This document shows, piece after piece, positions 8,682-16,897 of a stretch of 64,000 nucleotides of DNA. The stretch is taken from assembly GCA_044228685.1 (NCBI GenBank), contig JBGAUL010000004.1, forward strand, positions 1-64,000, read 5' to 3'. Both the position numbers and the translations under genes were made by a program. Under the pieces are notes generated by a model. The model worked only from the letters and a program-made list of their open reading frames with translations, did not search any database and was not told where the DNA came from. The DNA comes from JBBATK01 sp044228685 (lineage in GTDB: Bacteria; Bacteroidota; Ignavibacteria; Kapaibacteriales; NICIL-2). How positions within the stretch are numbered: position 1 is the first letter of the stretch; each line of letters starts with the position of its first letter.

Positions 8682-11600
8682 ATGTATTTGTCTAAACTTG
8701 AGATACACGGATTCAAATCGTTTGCTCAAAAGATATCATTGAAATTTTCAGACGGTCTCACTGCCATCGTTGGTCCAAACGGTAGCGGTAAAACCAATAT
8801 TGTTGATGCTCTTCGCTGGGTTTTAGGTGAGCAAAAGTCATCCGTGCTCCGTTCTGACGGCATGGAGCAAGTCATTTTTAATGGTACACGTACTCGCAAA
8901 CCACTCGGTATGGCTGAAGTATCGTTGACCATTGAAAACAACAAGCATATCCTCCCAACGGAATACACTCAAGTCGTTATTTCACGACGATTATTCCGTG
9001 ACGGCGAGAGTACTTACTTGCTGAATCGCACTCCATGTCGTCTGCGCGATATCATCGACCTCTTCACCGATACCGGTATGGGCGCCGATGCCTACTCAGT
9101 TATCGAGTTGAAGATGATTGAGCAGATCCTCAGCGATCGCTCCGACGAACGTCGTCACCTCTTTGAAGAAGCAGCCGGTATCGTGAAGTACAAACAGCGT
9201 CGCAAAGAAACATTGCGCAAGCTGTCGAATACGCAAAACGATCTTGAGCGCGTGAACGACATCATTCGTGAAGTTCAAAAAGCTGTTGGCAGTCTCTCAC
9301 GTCAAGCCGAAAAAGCCCAAACCTATTCAGAGGTTTCAGCCAATCTCAAAAACGAAGAATTAGCACTGTTTCGCTTTGAGTATTCGGAAACACTGCACCA
9401 TCTCAACGAGATCAGCGAGTTAACCAATGCAATTCGCGGCGAACGTAATGAACTCAGCGCTTCGTATGATGTCTGCAACCAAGAATACTTGCAGTTGGAA
9501 CAAGCACACAATGCTGTAGAAAAAGATCTGCAACGCGTGCTTGAACAAGAGCGTGCTGAAAGCGCAATTGTGGCAACTGCACGACAAGAACTCGCGGTAC
9601 TGCGTGAACGCATGACCTCACTGCAGCGTGATGCAGGTCGTATTCGTCAAGAGAAAGTTTCAGTACAAGAACAAGTTCGCAACCTTGCAAACGACATTGC
9701 GAGCACGGAACAACGCTTAAACGATTTGCATCGTCAGAAACTCGAAGGACAATCTGAACTCGAGAAAGCAACGCAGTTACGCAATGAGCAATTGACCCAA
9801 GTTCAAGAGTTGCGCGAGAAGGTTCGTCTGGCTGCTGAGCCAATTCAGCAATTGGAAAGTCGTTTGCATTTTCTTGCCAGCGGACGTGAGCGCGTGCGCG
9901 GTCAAGTCAATACCTCACACGAGCATCGTCGTCAAATCGCCGAGCAGCTGCAGCAATCTGAAATGCAACGCGCCGAAATTCATCAGCGCATGGAGCATAC
10001 GCGTCAACAACTTGATGCTGCTCAAGCAGCTGTTCAGGCAGCTGAAGATCGACTCAATCAAGCGCGTCGTCGTAGCGATGAACTTGCAGCGGCAATCGAA
10101 GAACTGCAAGGAACGCTCTCCACACTGCGCGAGCAATACTCGCACCGTCAGGCTTCTTTGGAGTTTCTGCAAGGTCTCAGTGAACAAAGCGATAGCGTTA
10201 ATTACTTGCTTGGTGCTGAACAATGGGTCGCAAGCGAGAAAAAGCTCCTCTCGGATTGCTTGAGCGTCGACGACAACCTGCGCGTCGCCGTTGAATCTGC
10301 ACTGGGTAATGCAGCATCCTACTTCGTCGTGCCTACTCTTTCTGAAGCAGTCGCAGCGCGTCAAGCACTACGCAACGAAGACAAAGGCAAAGCGTCATTC
10401 ATTTGTCGGGAAGCAATTCCTCAAAGCGCTGCTCCGGCTCCACTATCACCGCGTGATGGCGTCATTGGCTGGGCAAGTGAATTAGTACAGTGCGATGATC
10501 AATTGCGCTTTGCACTCCGTCACATTCTCGGCAAAACCCTGATCGTGCGCGATCTTGACGCGGCATTGCAATACGTCGATCCAACGGTCGATGTGGCCGT
10601 CACATTGGATGGTGAAGTTGCTACTTATTCGGGTATCGTTCGTGCAGGTTCAGTATCAAAGCTGGAAGGTGTTCGACTTGGTAAACAACACCGCATTGAG
10701 CAGCTGCACTCTGAGTGTCAGCAAATGCGCGATGCAATCCTTGAATCTGAAACACATCTTCAAAGTCTCAAGGCAGAACGTGGTACCATAGATGTTCACG
10801 CCATTGCCGATGAACTTCGTCTACGCGAAGCTGCCAAAGCTTCTCACGAACAGTCGCTCAATGAACTGCACGTACGTGCTGAATCAGTAGATCACCGTCT
10901 TGAGCAACTCAATGATCGCATGAGCGATTTGAGCAATGAGAACGCAGACTTCATCCGCGAAGATGAGAACATCCTCCGCGAGAGCGAAGAGTTGCGCCAG
11001 AAGAAAGCACATGCACAAGCAGAGCTTGATGTCATCATGAACGAGCTTCATGCATCAGAGCAGAATTTGATCGAGCGTGAAAATGCGCTTCGTCAAACCG
11101 AGCTTGCTGAAGTACGCGTGAATACTGAATTACAAGGTTCTGAAAACAGCATCCATCGTCTGCGTGAACAACACAGCAACTTGGAACAGCGCTTTGAAGG
11201 AATTGATATTGATATTCAAAAGACCGATGAGGGTCTTGCTGAATGTAGCGTTGAGTTCGAAGTCAAGGATCGCGAGACCCAAGAACTCGAAGAAAAATTT
11301 CGCGTTGCCCGTGCAGAGCGTGTGACCATTGAATCCCAAACTCAGCTCTCACGCGAAGCACTACAAGTCAAAGCGGATGAGCTCAAGCAACTCAGAACAA
11401 AGCTCGAAGATCAAACGGCTAAGATGCACGAACTGGAAGTTAATTCTAGTCAGTATCAGGTCCGCGTCGACGAGTTCATTCGTCGCGCTGCTGAAGAATT
11501 CGAAATCGAATTAGACGGAACCGCTCCCATGGATCTCGAGCAAATGCCGCTCGAAGAAACCCGTCAGCGCGTCCATCAATTGCGCTCCAAACTTGCTTCG

Positions 11601-12254
11601 ATGGGTGCCGTGAATTTCCTTGCTCTTGAAGAACATGCTCGCGAAGCTGAGCGCTTGAAGCAGCTGAAGGAACAGTATGACGACTTGATCGAAGCTGAGA
11701 AGAACCTGAACGATACGATCCGCGAAATCAATACAACCGCGAAACGACTCTTCCAAGAAGTGTTCGATAAAGTTCGTGGTCACTTCAAAGAATTGTTCGC
11801 GATTCTATTCAACAACGACGGCGAAGCAGATCTGCAAATCGTTGGTGATGATCTTCTCGAAGCACAAATCGAAATCATGGCTAAACCGAAAGGCAAGCGC
11901 CCACACTCGATCGAAATGTTGTCCGGTGGTGAAAAGACGCTTACCGCCATCGCCTTGCTCTTTGCTATCTATCTCGTGAAGCCATCACCGTTCTGTATTC
12001 TCGATGAGGTTGATGCGCCACTTGATGACGCAAACATTGATCGCTATCTCAACCTCATTAGAAACTTCAGCAAGAACACGCAGTTTCTTATGATCACACA
12101 CAACAAGCGCACCATGGAAGCCGCTGATACGCTGTACGGCGTGACCATGGAAGAAGTTGGTGTGTCGAAGATTGTGAGCGTGAAGCTGCGCGAAGGACGA
12201 GAGCTGCCGCTCAAGACGGAGAGCGACAACGTCACTGAACAAGAACTGGTCTAA
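8682..12254 (+). CDS. smc: Chromosome segregation protein SMC
   Basis: An SMC ATPase that, with ScpA/ScpB, extrudes DNA loops and organises the chromosome. It has 1190 residues, the normal length. Walker A GPNGSGKT is at residues 31-38. Two long coiled coils flank a hinge at about 500-640. The ABC signature LSGGEKT is near 1080 and Walker B FCILDEVDAPLDDAN near 1105. The ATG at 8682 gives the canonical N-terminus MYLSKLEIHGFKSFA. scpA and scpB are not in the window. A terminator follows immediately. Confidence 0.97.
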   Translation: MYLSKLEIHGFKSFAQKISLKFSDGLTAIVGPNGSGKTNIVDALRWVLGEQKSSVLRSDGMEQVIFNGTRTRKPLGMAEVSLTIENNKHILPTEYTQVVISRRLFRDGESTYLLNRTPCRLRDIIDLFTDTGMGADAYSVIELKMIEQILSDRSDERRHLFEEAAGIVKYKQRRKETLRKLSNTQNDLERVNDIIREVQKAVGSLSRQAEKAQTYSEVSANLKNEELALFRFEYSETLHHLNEISELTNAIRGERNELSASYDVCNQEYLQLEQAHNAVEKDLQRVLEQERAESAIVATARQELAVLRERMTSLQRDAGRIRQEKVSVQEQVRNLANDIASTEQRLNDLHRQKLEGQSELEKATQLRNEQLTQVQELREKVRLAAEPIQQLESRLHFLASGRERVRGQVNTSHEHRRQIAEQLQQSEMQRAEIHQRMEHTRQQLDAAQAAVQAAEDRLNQARRRSDELAAAIEELQGTLSTLREQYSHRQASLEFLQGLSEQSDSVNYLLGAEQWVASEKKLLSDCLSVDDNLRVAVESALGNAASYFVVPTLSEAVAARQALRNEDKGKASFICREAIPQSAAPAPLSPRDGVIGWASELVQCDDQLRFALRHILGKTLIVRDLDAALQYVDPTVDVAVTLDGEVATYSGIVRAGSVSKLEGVRLGKQHRIEQLHSECQQMRDAILESETHLQSLKAERGTIDVHAIADELRLREAAKASHEQSLNELHVRAESVDHRLEQLNDRMSDLSNENADFIREDENILRESEELRQKKAHAQAELDVIMNELHASEQNLIERENALRQTELAEVRVNTELQGSENSIHRLREQHSNLEQRFEGIDIDIQKTDEGLAECSVEFEVKDRETQELEEKFRVARAERVTIESQTQLSREALQVKADELKQLRTKLEDQTAKMHELEVNSSQYQVRVDEFIRRAAEEFEIELDGTAPMDLEQMPLEETRQRVHQLRSKLASMGAVNFLALEEHAREAERLKQLKEQYDDLIEAEKNLNDTIREINTTAKRLFQEVFDKVRGHFKELFAILFNNDGEADLQIVGDDLLEAQIEIMAKPKGKRPHSIEMLSGGEKTLTAIALLFAIYLVKPSPFCILDEVDAPLDDANIDRYLNLIRNFSKNTQFLMITHNKRTMEAADTLYGVTMEEVGVSKIVSVKLREGRELPLKTESDNVTEQELV

Positions 12255-12265
12255 CACAAAACATC

Positions 12266-12293
12266 AAAGGAGTCAACAACTGACTCCTTTTTT
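12266..12293 (+). terminator. Intrinsic terminator after smc
   Basis: A 10-bp perfect stem, AAAGGAGTCA with TGACTCCTTT, loop ACAAC, followed by TTT; the last stem bases and tail make a run of six T. It starts 11 bases after the smc stop and ends only 7 bases before the start codon of the next co-directional gene. Confidence 0.87.
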
Positions 12294-12300
12294 ATATCCC

Positions 12301-12702
12301 ATGAAAGCAGCCGTCGCGCACTCAAGCGCTGAAGTGACTTGCATTGTGAGCCCGGAAATGTGCGCCATTCTGGATGAACGTCTCATCCATCCGGTCTACT
12401 CCACATTCTGGCTCTGCTACCACGCTGAAGTCGCAGCTCGTCGCGCCATTGAAGCCTTCTTCGACGAGGGAGAGAATGCAGTTGGTGCTTCTGTATCCTT
12501 GCGTCACGAAGCAATGTGCGCAGTTGGTGACCACGTCACCGTACGTGCCCGCGTTAGCGAAGTCAAAGGCGCGAAAATCGTTTGTGAAATCGAAGCTCAC
12601 TCAGCCTCACGTCGCATTGCCACCGGCACGCAAACACAGATCGTCATGACGCAAGCGACGATCGATGAGCGTATCGCCGAGGCACAAAAGTTGAAGGCAT
12701 AA
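12301..12702 (+). CDS. FlK-like hot-dog thioesterase
   Basis: A 133-residue single hot-dog domain resembling fluoroacetyl-CoA thioesterase FlK and its uncharacterised relatives. The three catalytic residues of FlK (Thr42, Glu50, His76) have counterparts at Thr35, Glu43 and His69, with a constant offset of seven: VYST, HAEVAA and LRHEA. A late GTQTQIVM strand ends the fold. The natural substrate is unknown; most relatives are general acyl-CoA thioesterases rather than fluoroacetate enzymes. No ribosome-binding site is seen, and the smc terminator ends 7 bases before the ATG, so transcription must read through or begin inside the terminator. Confidence 0.75.
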   Translation: MKAAVAHSSAEVTCIVSPEMCAILDERLIHPVYSTFWLCYHAEVAARRAIEAFFDEGENAVGASVSLRHEAMCAVGDHVTVRARVSEVKGAKIVCEIEAHSASRRIATGTQTQIVMTQATIDERIAEAQKLKA

Positions 12703-12718
12703 CAAGGCAGCGACGGCC

Positions 12719-13150
12719 TTAGGAACTAATCTCTCGTTCGCTCACAAACACTTCCCCGTCGTGAACGCTGGTGAAGAGACGATGCATAGGCTCCTGTGGT
12801 GGGGCCTTGATGACCTTACCTTGCCCGTCAAACTCACCTCCATGACAAGGACACAAGAATCGCTTAGACTCGTCGGCGTACTGCAAGGTGCAATGTGCGT
12901 GGGTGCACACTAAACTGTAAGCGCGGAGCTCGTCGCCATTCTTGATCACAATCGCAGGCGTCTCGCCAACTGTGCATTGCACGTAATTCTTACTGCTAAA
13001 AATCTGATCTATGCGACCGAGTGAAATCTTCTGCGGACGATGAGCGCTATGTTCAAATGTATTCGGCAACAGGACACGCGCAGCCAACCACGATAGCGGA
13101 GCTAAAGCGACGGTAGATAAAACTCGCTCGAAGAAGGTTCGTCGTTGCAT
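12719..13150 (-). CDS. Rieske [2Fe-2S] protein with Tat-like signal
   Basis: Cluster motifs CTHAHC (about 82-87) and CPCHGGEFDG (about 98-107) supply two Cys and two His ligands and also both disulfide cysteines, as in cytochrome bc1/b6f-type Rieske proteins. The N-terminus MQRRTFFERVLS followed by a hydrophobic stretch is a plausible Tat signal-anchor. I start at 13150 because the six codons upstream (from 13168) are read out of the asnS terminator stem. No cytochrome b gene is adjacent, so its electron-transfer partner is not evident. Confidence 0.83.
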   Translation of the reverse strand: MQRRTFFERVLSTVALAPLSWLAARVLLPNTFEHSAHRPQKISLGRIDQIFSSKNYVQCTVGETPAIVIKNGDELRAYSLVCTHAHCTLQYADESKRFLCPCHGGEFDGQGKVIKAPPQEPMHRLFTSVHDGEVFVSEREISS

Positions 13151-13182
13151 AAAAAAGAAACGCCACATTGTTGAATGTGGCG
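13151..13182 (-). terminator. Intrinsic terminator after asnS
   Basis: On the minus strand CGCCACATT-CAAC-AATGTGGCG (9 bp) is followed by TTTCTTTTTT. It begins 12 bases beyond the asnS stop. The T tract ends directly at the ATG of the Rieske gene (13150). Confidence 0.9.
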
Positions 13183-13194
13183 AGTAATGAGTTT

Positions 13195-14550
13195 CTAAGG
13201 AACGATGCGATAAATCATGCGCGGGAATGGAATGACCTCGCGAATGTGCTCAGCACCACTGATCCATTTCACTGTACGCTCTACACCAAGACCAAATCCG
13301 CTGTGTGGAACGCTGCCATAGGAACGCAAATCCAAATACCATTGGAAAGCTTCTTGCGGCAAGTTCTCATGCAGAATACGCTGCAGAAGTGCATCATGAT
13401 CATCCTCACGTTGTGAACCACCGATGATTTCGCCTGCACCTTCCGGTGCGAGCATGTCCATTGCCAAGACCACCTTTGTGTTCTCAGGATCACGCTTCAT
13501 GTAAAATGCCTTCACTTCTGTTGGATAGCGATGTACTATACACGGCTTGTCGAATTGACTCATCAATGCTTCTTCCTGCGGAGCACCAAAATCTTCGCCC
13601 CAAGGAAAATCAACCTGGATCTCTGATCCGTCCGCAGTCTTCTTGTTCAGTTTGATACCATTGTCGTTGAGCCATTGCACTGCTTCGCTGTAGCTCATGC
13701 GGTGGAATGGACGCTTTACTTTTTCGAGCTTGGTGATATCACGTCCCATGACAGCCAGTTCTTGCTGACAACTCTTGAGACAGCAGCTGACGATGTATTC
13801 GACCAGATCCTCAGCCAAATCCATATCGTCGTTCAAATCGAAATAGGCCATCTCTGGTTCTACCATCCAGAACTCAGTCAAGTGACGTTTGGTCTTGGAT
13901 TTTTCTGCGCGGAAGGTCGGTCCGAAAGTATAGACTCGACCAAGTGCCATCGCACTGGCTTCAGCATAAAGCTGACCCGACTGCGTCAAATAAGCTTTAC
14001 CCAAATCAAAGTACTCCGTCTCGAACAACGTCGATGTTCCTTCGCACGCGTTCGGCGTCAAGATCGGCGAGTCCATCAAACGAAATCCGTTGCCATCAAA
14101 GAAATCACGAATAGCCTTCACGACCACACTGCGAATACGCATGATGGCATGTTGACGAGTTGAGCGCAACCACAAATGACGGTTCTCCATGAGAAACTCA
14201 ACACCGTGTTCCTTCGGCGTAATCGGATACTGCGTCGACGGGATTTGGAAGATCTTCAAATCATCAACATCAAGCTCCACACCCAAAGCCGCCCGAGTCT
14301 CAGCTCTCACAGTACCACTAATACTCAACGAAGCTTCCTGCGAAAGCTGCTTGGCTGCTTCGAACAGTTCTTCACTCACGTTACCCTTGAAAAGCACGCA
14401 CTGCACAATGCCGGTACCATCACGCAATTGGATAAACTGAAGCTTACCCTTCGCCGTAATATTATGCACCCATCCGTGAAGCGTCACGCGCTGACCAACC
14501 AAAGAGTTTAATTGTTCTACGTATTGAAATGACTTATATCTCGATTCCAT
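13195..14550 (-). CDS. asnS: Asparaginyl-tRNA synthetase
   Basis: A class IIb aminoacyl-tRNA synthetase charging tRNA-Asn in the cytoplasm. An N-terminal OB fold (VTLHGWVHNITAKGKLQF) binds the anticodon. The catalytic core has motif 2 (FRAEKSKTKRHLTEFWMVEPEMA) and motif 3 (GFGLGVERTVKWI near the C-terminus). Asn-type rather than Asp-type is supported by the 451-residue length, the absence of the bacterial AspRS GAD insertion and EGAGEIIGGSQRE. I start at the ATG 14550; a GTG at 14556 is also in frame. Its leader carries a promoter-like box and a terminator-like hairpin. Confidence 0.95.
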   Translation of the reverse strand: MESRYKSFQYVEQLNSLVGQRVTLHGWVHNITAKGKLQFIQLRDGTGIVQCVLFKGNVSEELFEAAKQLSQEASLSISGTVRAETRAALGVELDVDDLKIFQIPSTQYPITPKEHGVEFLMENRHLWLRSTRQHAIMRIRSVVVKAIRDFFDGNGFRLMDSPILTPNACEGTSTLFETEYFDLGKAYLTQSGQLYAEASAMALGRVYTFGPTFRAEKSKTKRHLTEFWMVEPEMAYFDLNDDMDLAEDLVEYIVSCCLKSCQQELAVMGRDITKLEKVKRPFHRMSYSEAVQWLNDNGIKLNKKTADGSEIQVDFPWGEDFGAPQEEALMSQFDKPCIVHRYPTEVKAFYMKRDPENTKVVLAMDMLAPEGAGEIIGGSQREDDHDALLQRILHENLPQEAFQWYLDLRSYGSVPHSGFGLGVERTVKWISGAEHIREVIPFPRMIYRIVP

Positions 14551-14568
14551 AACCACGCTGAATTGATC

Positions 14569-14605
14569 AAAAAAACGGAGACACAGTCGCAGGCGACCTG
14601 TCTCC
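14569..14605 (-). terminator. Terminator-like hairpin in the asnS leader
   Basis: On the minus strand a stem GGAGACA/TGTCTCC (14605-14577) encloses a second stem GTCGC/GCGAC and is followed by G and seven T (14569-14575). It sits between the promoter-like TATATTTG box (14612-14619) and the asnS ATG (14550). A start site 6-8 bases after the box would fall on its first base. It may be an attenuator, a stabilising 5' hairpin, or the terminator of an unseen upstream transcript. Confidence 0.6.
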
Positions 14606-14611
14606 CCTATG

Positions 14612-14633
14612 CAAATATAGAACTGAAGCGCTT
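14612..14633 (-). promoter_or_regulatory. Shared smc/asnS upstream element, asnS copy
   Basis: On the minus strand AAGCGCTT (14633-14626), CAG, three bases and TATATTTG (14619-14612), the same order and spacing as at 8589-8610 before smc. It lies 62 bases before the asnS ATG. Duplication of this arrangement at two promoters on opposite strands 6 kb apart suggests common regulation. Confidence 0.55.
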
Positions 14634-14952
14634 GGTGACTGTCTCATTCACGTTTTGAAACACCCTAGCAGCTCACTGACAGATTCTTGTTCGCCTCCAG
14701 CAATCTCAAAGCCTCCTACGCCACAACCCGGTTGGCTCCAGGCCTTTACCTTTGATTCTACACTTCCCACCCGCGATCCAAGAAGCGGTACTAAATCATC
14801 GAATAGGATGAGAATTCGATACTTATGCTGCATTTGTGGTGCATCAACACACTGCTTGTCGGGTGTTCTTGCGTCGATTTGTACCTCACTCTTCACACGA
14901 AAAGCGTAACTTGGGACGTCTCTTCTCTTCTTTTTTGATAAGCACACCACTC

Positions 14953-16770
14953 ATGTCATCATTTCAAGACCTAGGCCTGCAAGAAAATTTGCTGCGGGCA
15001 GTTACTGAACTGGGCTTTACTGCCCCCACCCCAATTCAGGAAAAAACCATTCCTGTTCTACTAAATTCTGACACCGATTTTGTTGGTCTGGCACAGACAG
15101 GTACGGGTAAAACCGCTGCCTACGGACTCCCTCTTCTGCAGAAACTTCAACCCGGTAAGAGCAAAGCTCAAGTACTTGTGTTGGCTCCAACGCGCGAACT
15201 CTGCGTGCAGATTACCAACGACCTCCAAAGTTTTGCGCGATTCTCAACTCGCATCAACGTTGTGCCGGTGTATGGTGGAGCAAATATCTCCAAGCAGATT
15301 CGAGATTTGCGTTCAGATCCACACATCATTGTGGCAACGCCTGGACGTCTCATCGACTTGATCGAACGTCGCGCTGCTGACCTCAGTGGAATTCGCATCG
15401 TGGTCCTCGACGAAGCCGATGAAATGCTCAACATGGGTTTCCGTGAAGAGATCGATACCATTCTCGAAACCACACCAAAAGAAAAACGCACTTGGTTGTT
15501 CTCAGCAACAATGCCCAATGAAGTTCGCGCGATCGCAAAGAACTACATGACGGATGCACAAGAACTGCAAGTTGGTAAGTCTAATAGCGGCGCAGATAAC
15601 ATTGATCACGTGTATTACGTGGTTCACTCACGCGATCGTTATGAAGCGCTCAAGCGTGTTGTTGATGCAACGCCAGACATTTTCGCCATCGTGTTCTGTC
15701 GCACGAAGCACGAAACACAAGAAGTCGCTGAAAAATTGATTCGCGACGGATACAACGCCGATGCCCTGCACGGAGATTTGAGTCAACCGATGCGCGACAA
15801 AGTAATGCTTCGCTATCGTCAGCGCTCACTGCAGCTTTTGGTTGCGACGGATGTTGCTGCACGCGGTATTGACGTCAACAATGTGACACACGTCGTGCAC
15901 TTCAACTTGCCGGATGAGATTGAGAACTACACTCACCGCAGCGGTCGTACTGCTCGCGCAGGACGCTCAGGTGTGTCCATCGTTCTTGTGAACACCAAAG
16001 AAGTTTATCTCATCAAGAAGGTTGAGAACGTCATTGGTAAGAAGTTCCGTTTGGGACGTATTCCTGGTCCTGCGGAAGTCTGCAAGAGTCAGCTCATGAC
16101 TCTCGTCAAGCGCATCCACGATGTAGAGATTGACGAAAAGGGCATAGCGGATTATCTGCCGGATATTCGCGCAGAACTTGATGATCTCTCAAAAGAAGAT
16201 TTGATCACCCGCTTCATGTCCATCGAGTTTAACCGCTTCTTGGATTATTACCGTGATGCTCAAGACATCAATGTGAACCTTTCGTCGCGCGATCACACAC
16301 GTGACTTCACAGCACGTCATCGCGGTGGATCTCGCATGTTTATCAATCTTGGTACGATGGACGGATTTGATCCGGGTCGTCTGCTTCGCTTCTTGTGTGA
16401 CACTAGTGGTGCAAAAGCAGCGGTCTTCGGCAAGATGGATATCAAAGACACCTACTCATTCATCGATGTCGAGGCCTCAGTGCTTCCGGGCATTGTTGGT
16501 TCCTTCCAGGGTGAAGTTTATCGTGGACGCCGTATTCGCGCCGACGTCGATGGCGGCGGATATAGAGGTAAGAATCAAGACGGACCACCGCGCTTTAACG
16601 ATCGTCAAGGCGGACGTCCGGAAGGACGTTCAGGCGGACGTCCGGAAGGTAGATCCGGAGGCAGATCAGAGGGTAGATCAGAGGGTCGTTCCTATGGTCG
16701 TCCGAGCGATCGCGGTGATCGTGGTCCATCGGGTCCTCCCCGTCACCCCGTCAAAAAACGCAGTTTTTAA
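14953..16770 (+). CDS. deaD: DEAD-box RNA helicase, DeaD/CsdA type
   Basis: An ATP-dependent RNA helicase, probably for ribosome assembly or mRNA unwinding. Q motif TPIQ is at 26-29, Walker A AQTGTGKT at 47-54, VLDEADEM near 155, SAT near 185 and HRSGRTARAG near 330. A DbpA/CsdA-type RNA-binding domain spans about 455-535 (RMFINLGTMDGFD, GKMDIKDTYSFIDV). The last 65 residues are Arg/Gly/Glu repeats (GGRPEGRS, GGRSEGRS). I start at MSSFQDLGL (14953); the frame extends to 14836 but that part looks non-coding. Its 5' region is divergent from asnS. Confidence 0.93.
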   Translation: MSSFQDLGLQENLLRAVTELGFTAPTPIQEKTIPVLLNSDTDFVGLAQTGTGKTAAYGLPLLQKLQPGKSKAQVLVLAPTRELCVQITNDLQSFARFSTRINVVPVYGGANISKQIRDLRSDPHIIVATPGRLIDLIERRAADLSGIRIVVLDEADEMLNMGFREEIDTILETTPKEKRTWLFSATMPNEVRAIAKNYMTDAQELQVGKSNSGADNIDHVYYVVHSRDRYEALKRVVDATPDIFAIVFCRTKHETQEVAEKLIRDGYNADALHGDLSQPMRDKVMLRYRQRSLQLLVATDVAARGIDVNNVTHVVHFNLPDEIENYTHRSGRTARAGRSGVSIVLVNTKEVYLIKKVENVIGKKFRLGRIPGPAEVCKSQLMTLVKRIHDVEIDEKGIADYLPDIRAELDDLSKEDLITRFMSIEFNRFLDYYRDAQDINVNLSSRDHTRDFTARHRGGSRMFINLGTMDGFDPGRLLRFLCDTSGAKAAVFGKMDIKDTYSFIDVEASVLPGIVGSFQGEVYRGRRIRADVDGGGYRGKNQDGPPRFNDRQGGRPEGRSGGRPEGRSGGRSEGRSEGRSYGRPSDRGDRGPSGPPRHPVKKRSF

Positions 16771-16780
16771 GCCTACAGTA

Positions 16781-16808
16781 TTGAATCAGGCATAATTCTT
16801 GGTATAAT
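16781..16808 (+). promoter_or_regulatory. Sigma70-like promoter before the TMTC-like gene
   Basis: TTGAAT (16781-16786), 16 bases, TATAAT (16803-16808) in a 127-base gap, about 90 bases before the next start. This is a near-consensus sigma70 arrangement, unlike the TAnnTTTG boxes seen elsewhere. Support is sequence only. Confidence 0.45.
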
Positions 16809-16897
16809 AGTGCTCTATCCCAACGCAGACTTTCTGCAACATCGTGTTGTAGGAGCTTTGTGGGTGGGATTATTCATTTCAAGAATCCGAAGCCTCT

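Larger units (their letters stand above)
14551..14952. other. 402-base divergent intergenic region between asnS and deaD
   Basis: It holds the asnS promoter-like element (14612-14633) and the leader hairpin (14569-14605). A 100-codon minus-strand frame (14648-14950) and an 84-codon plus-strand frame overlap here; neither has a recognisable domain and I do not call them genes. No tRNA or other RNA gene is recognised between 14634 and 14952, and no promoter for deaD is evident. Confidence 0.5.

Noticed and set aside
14648..14950. 100-codon minus-strand frame between asnS and deaD
   Set aside because: No domain, overlaps another weak frame on the opposite strand, no ribosome-binding site. The downstream hairpin is better placed as an asnS leader element, though a small RNA is not excluded.
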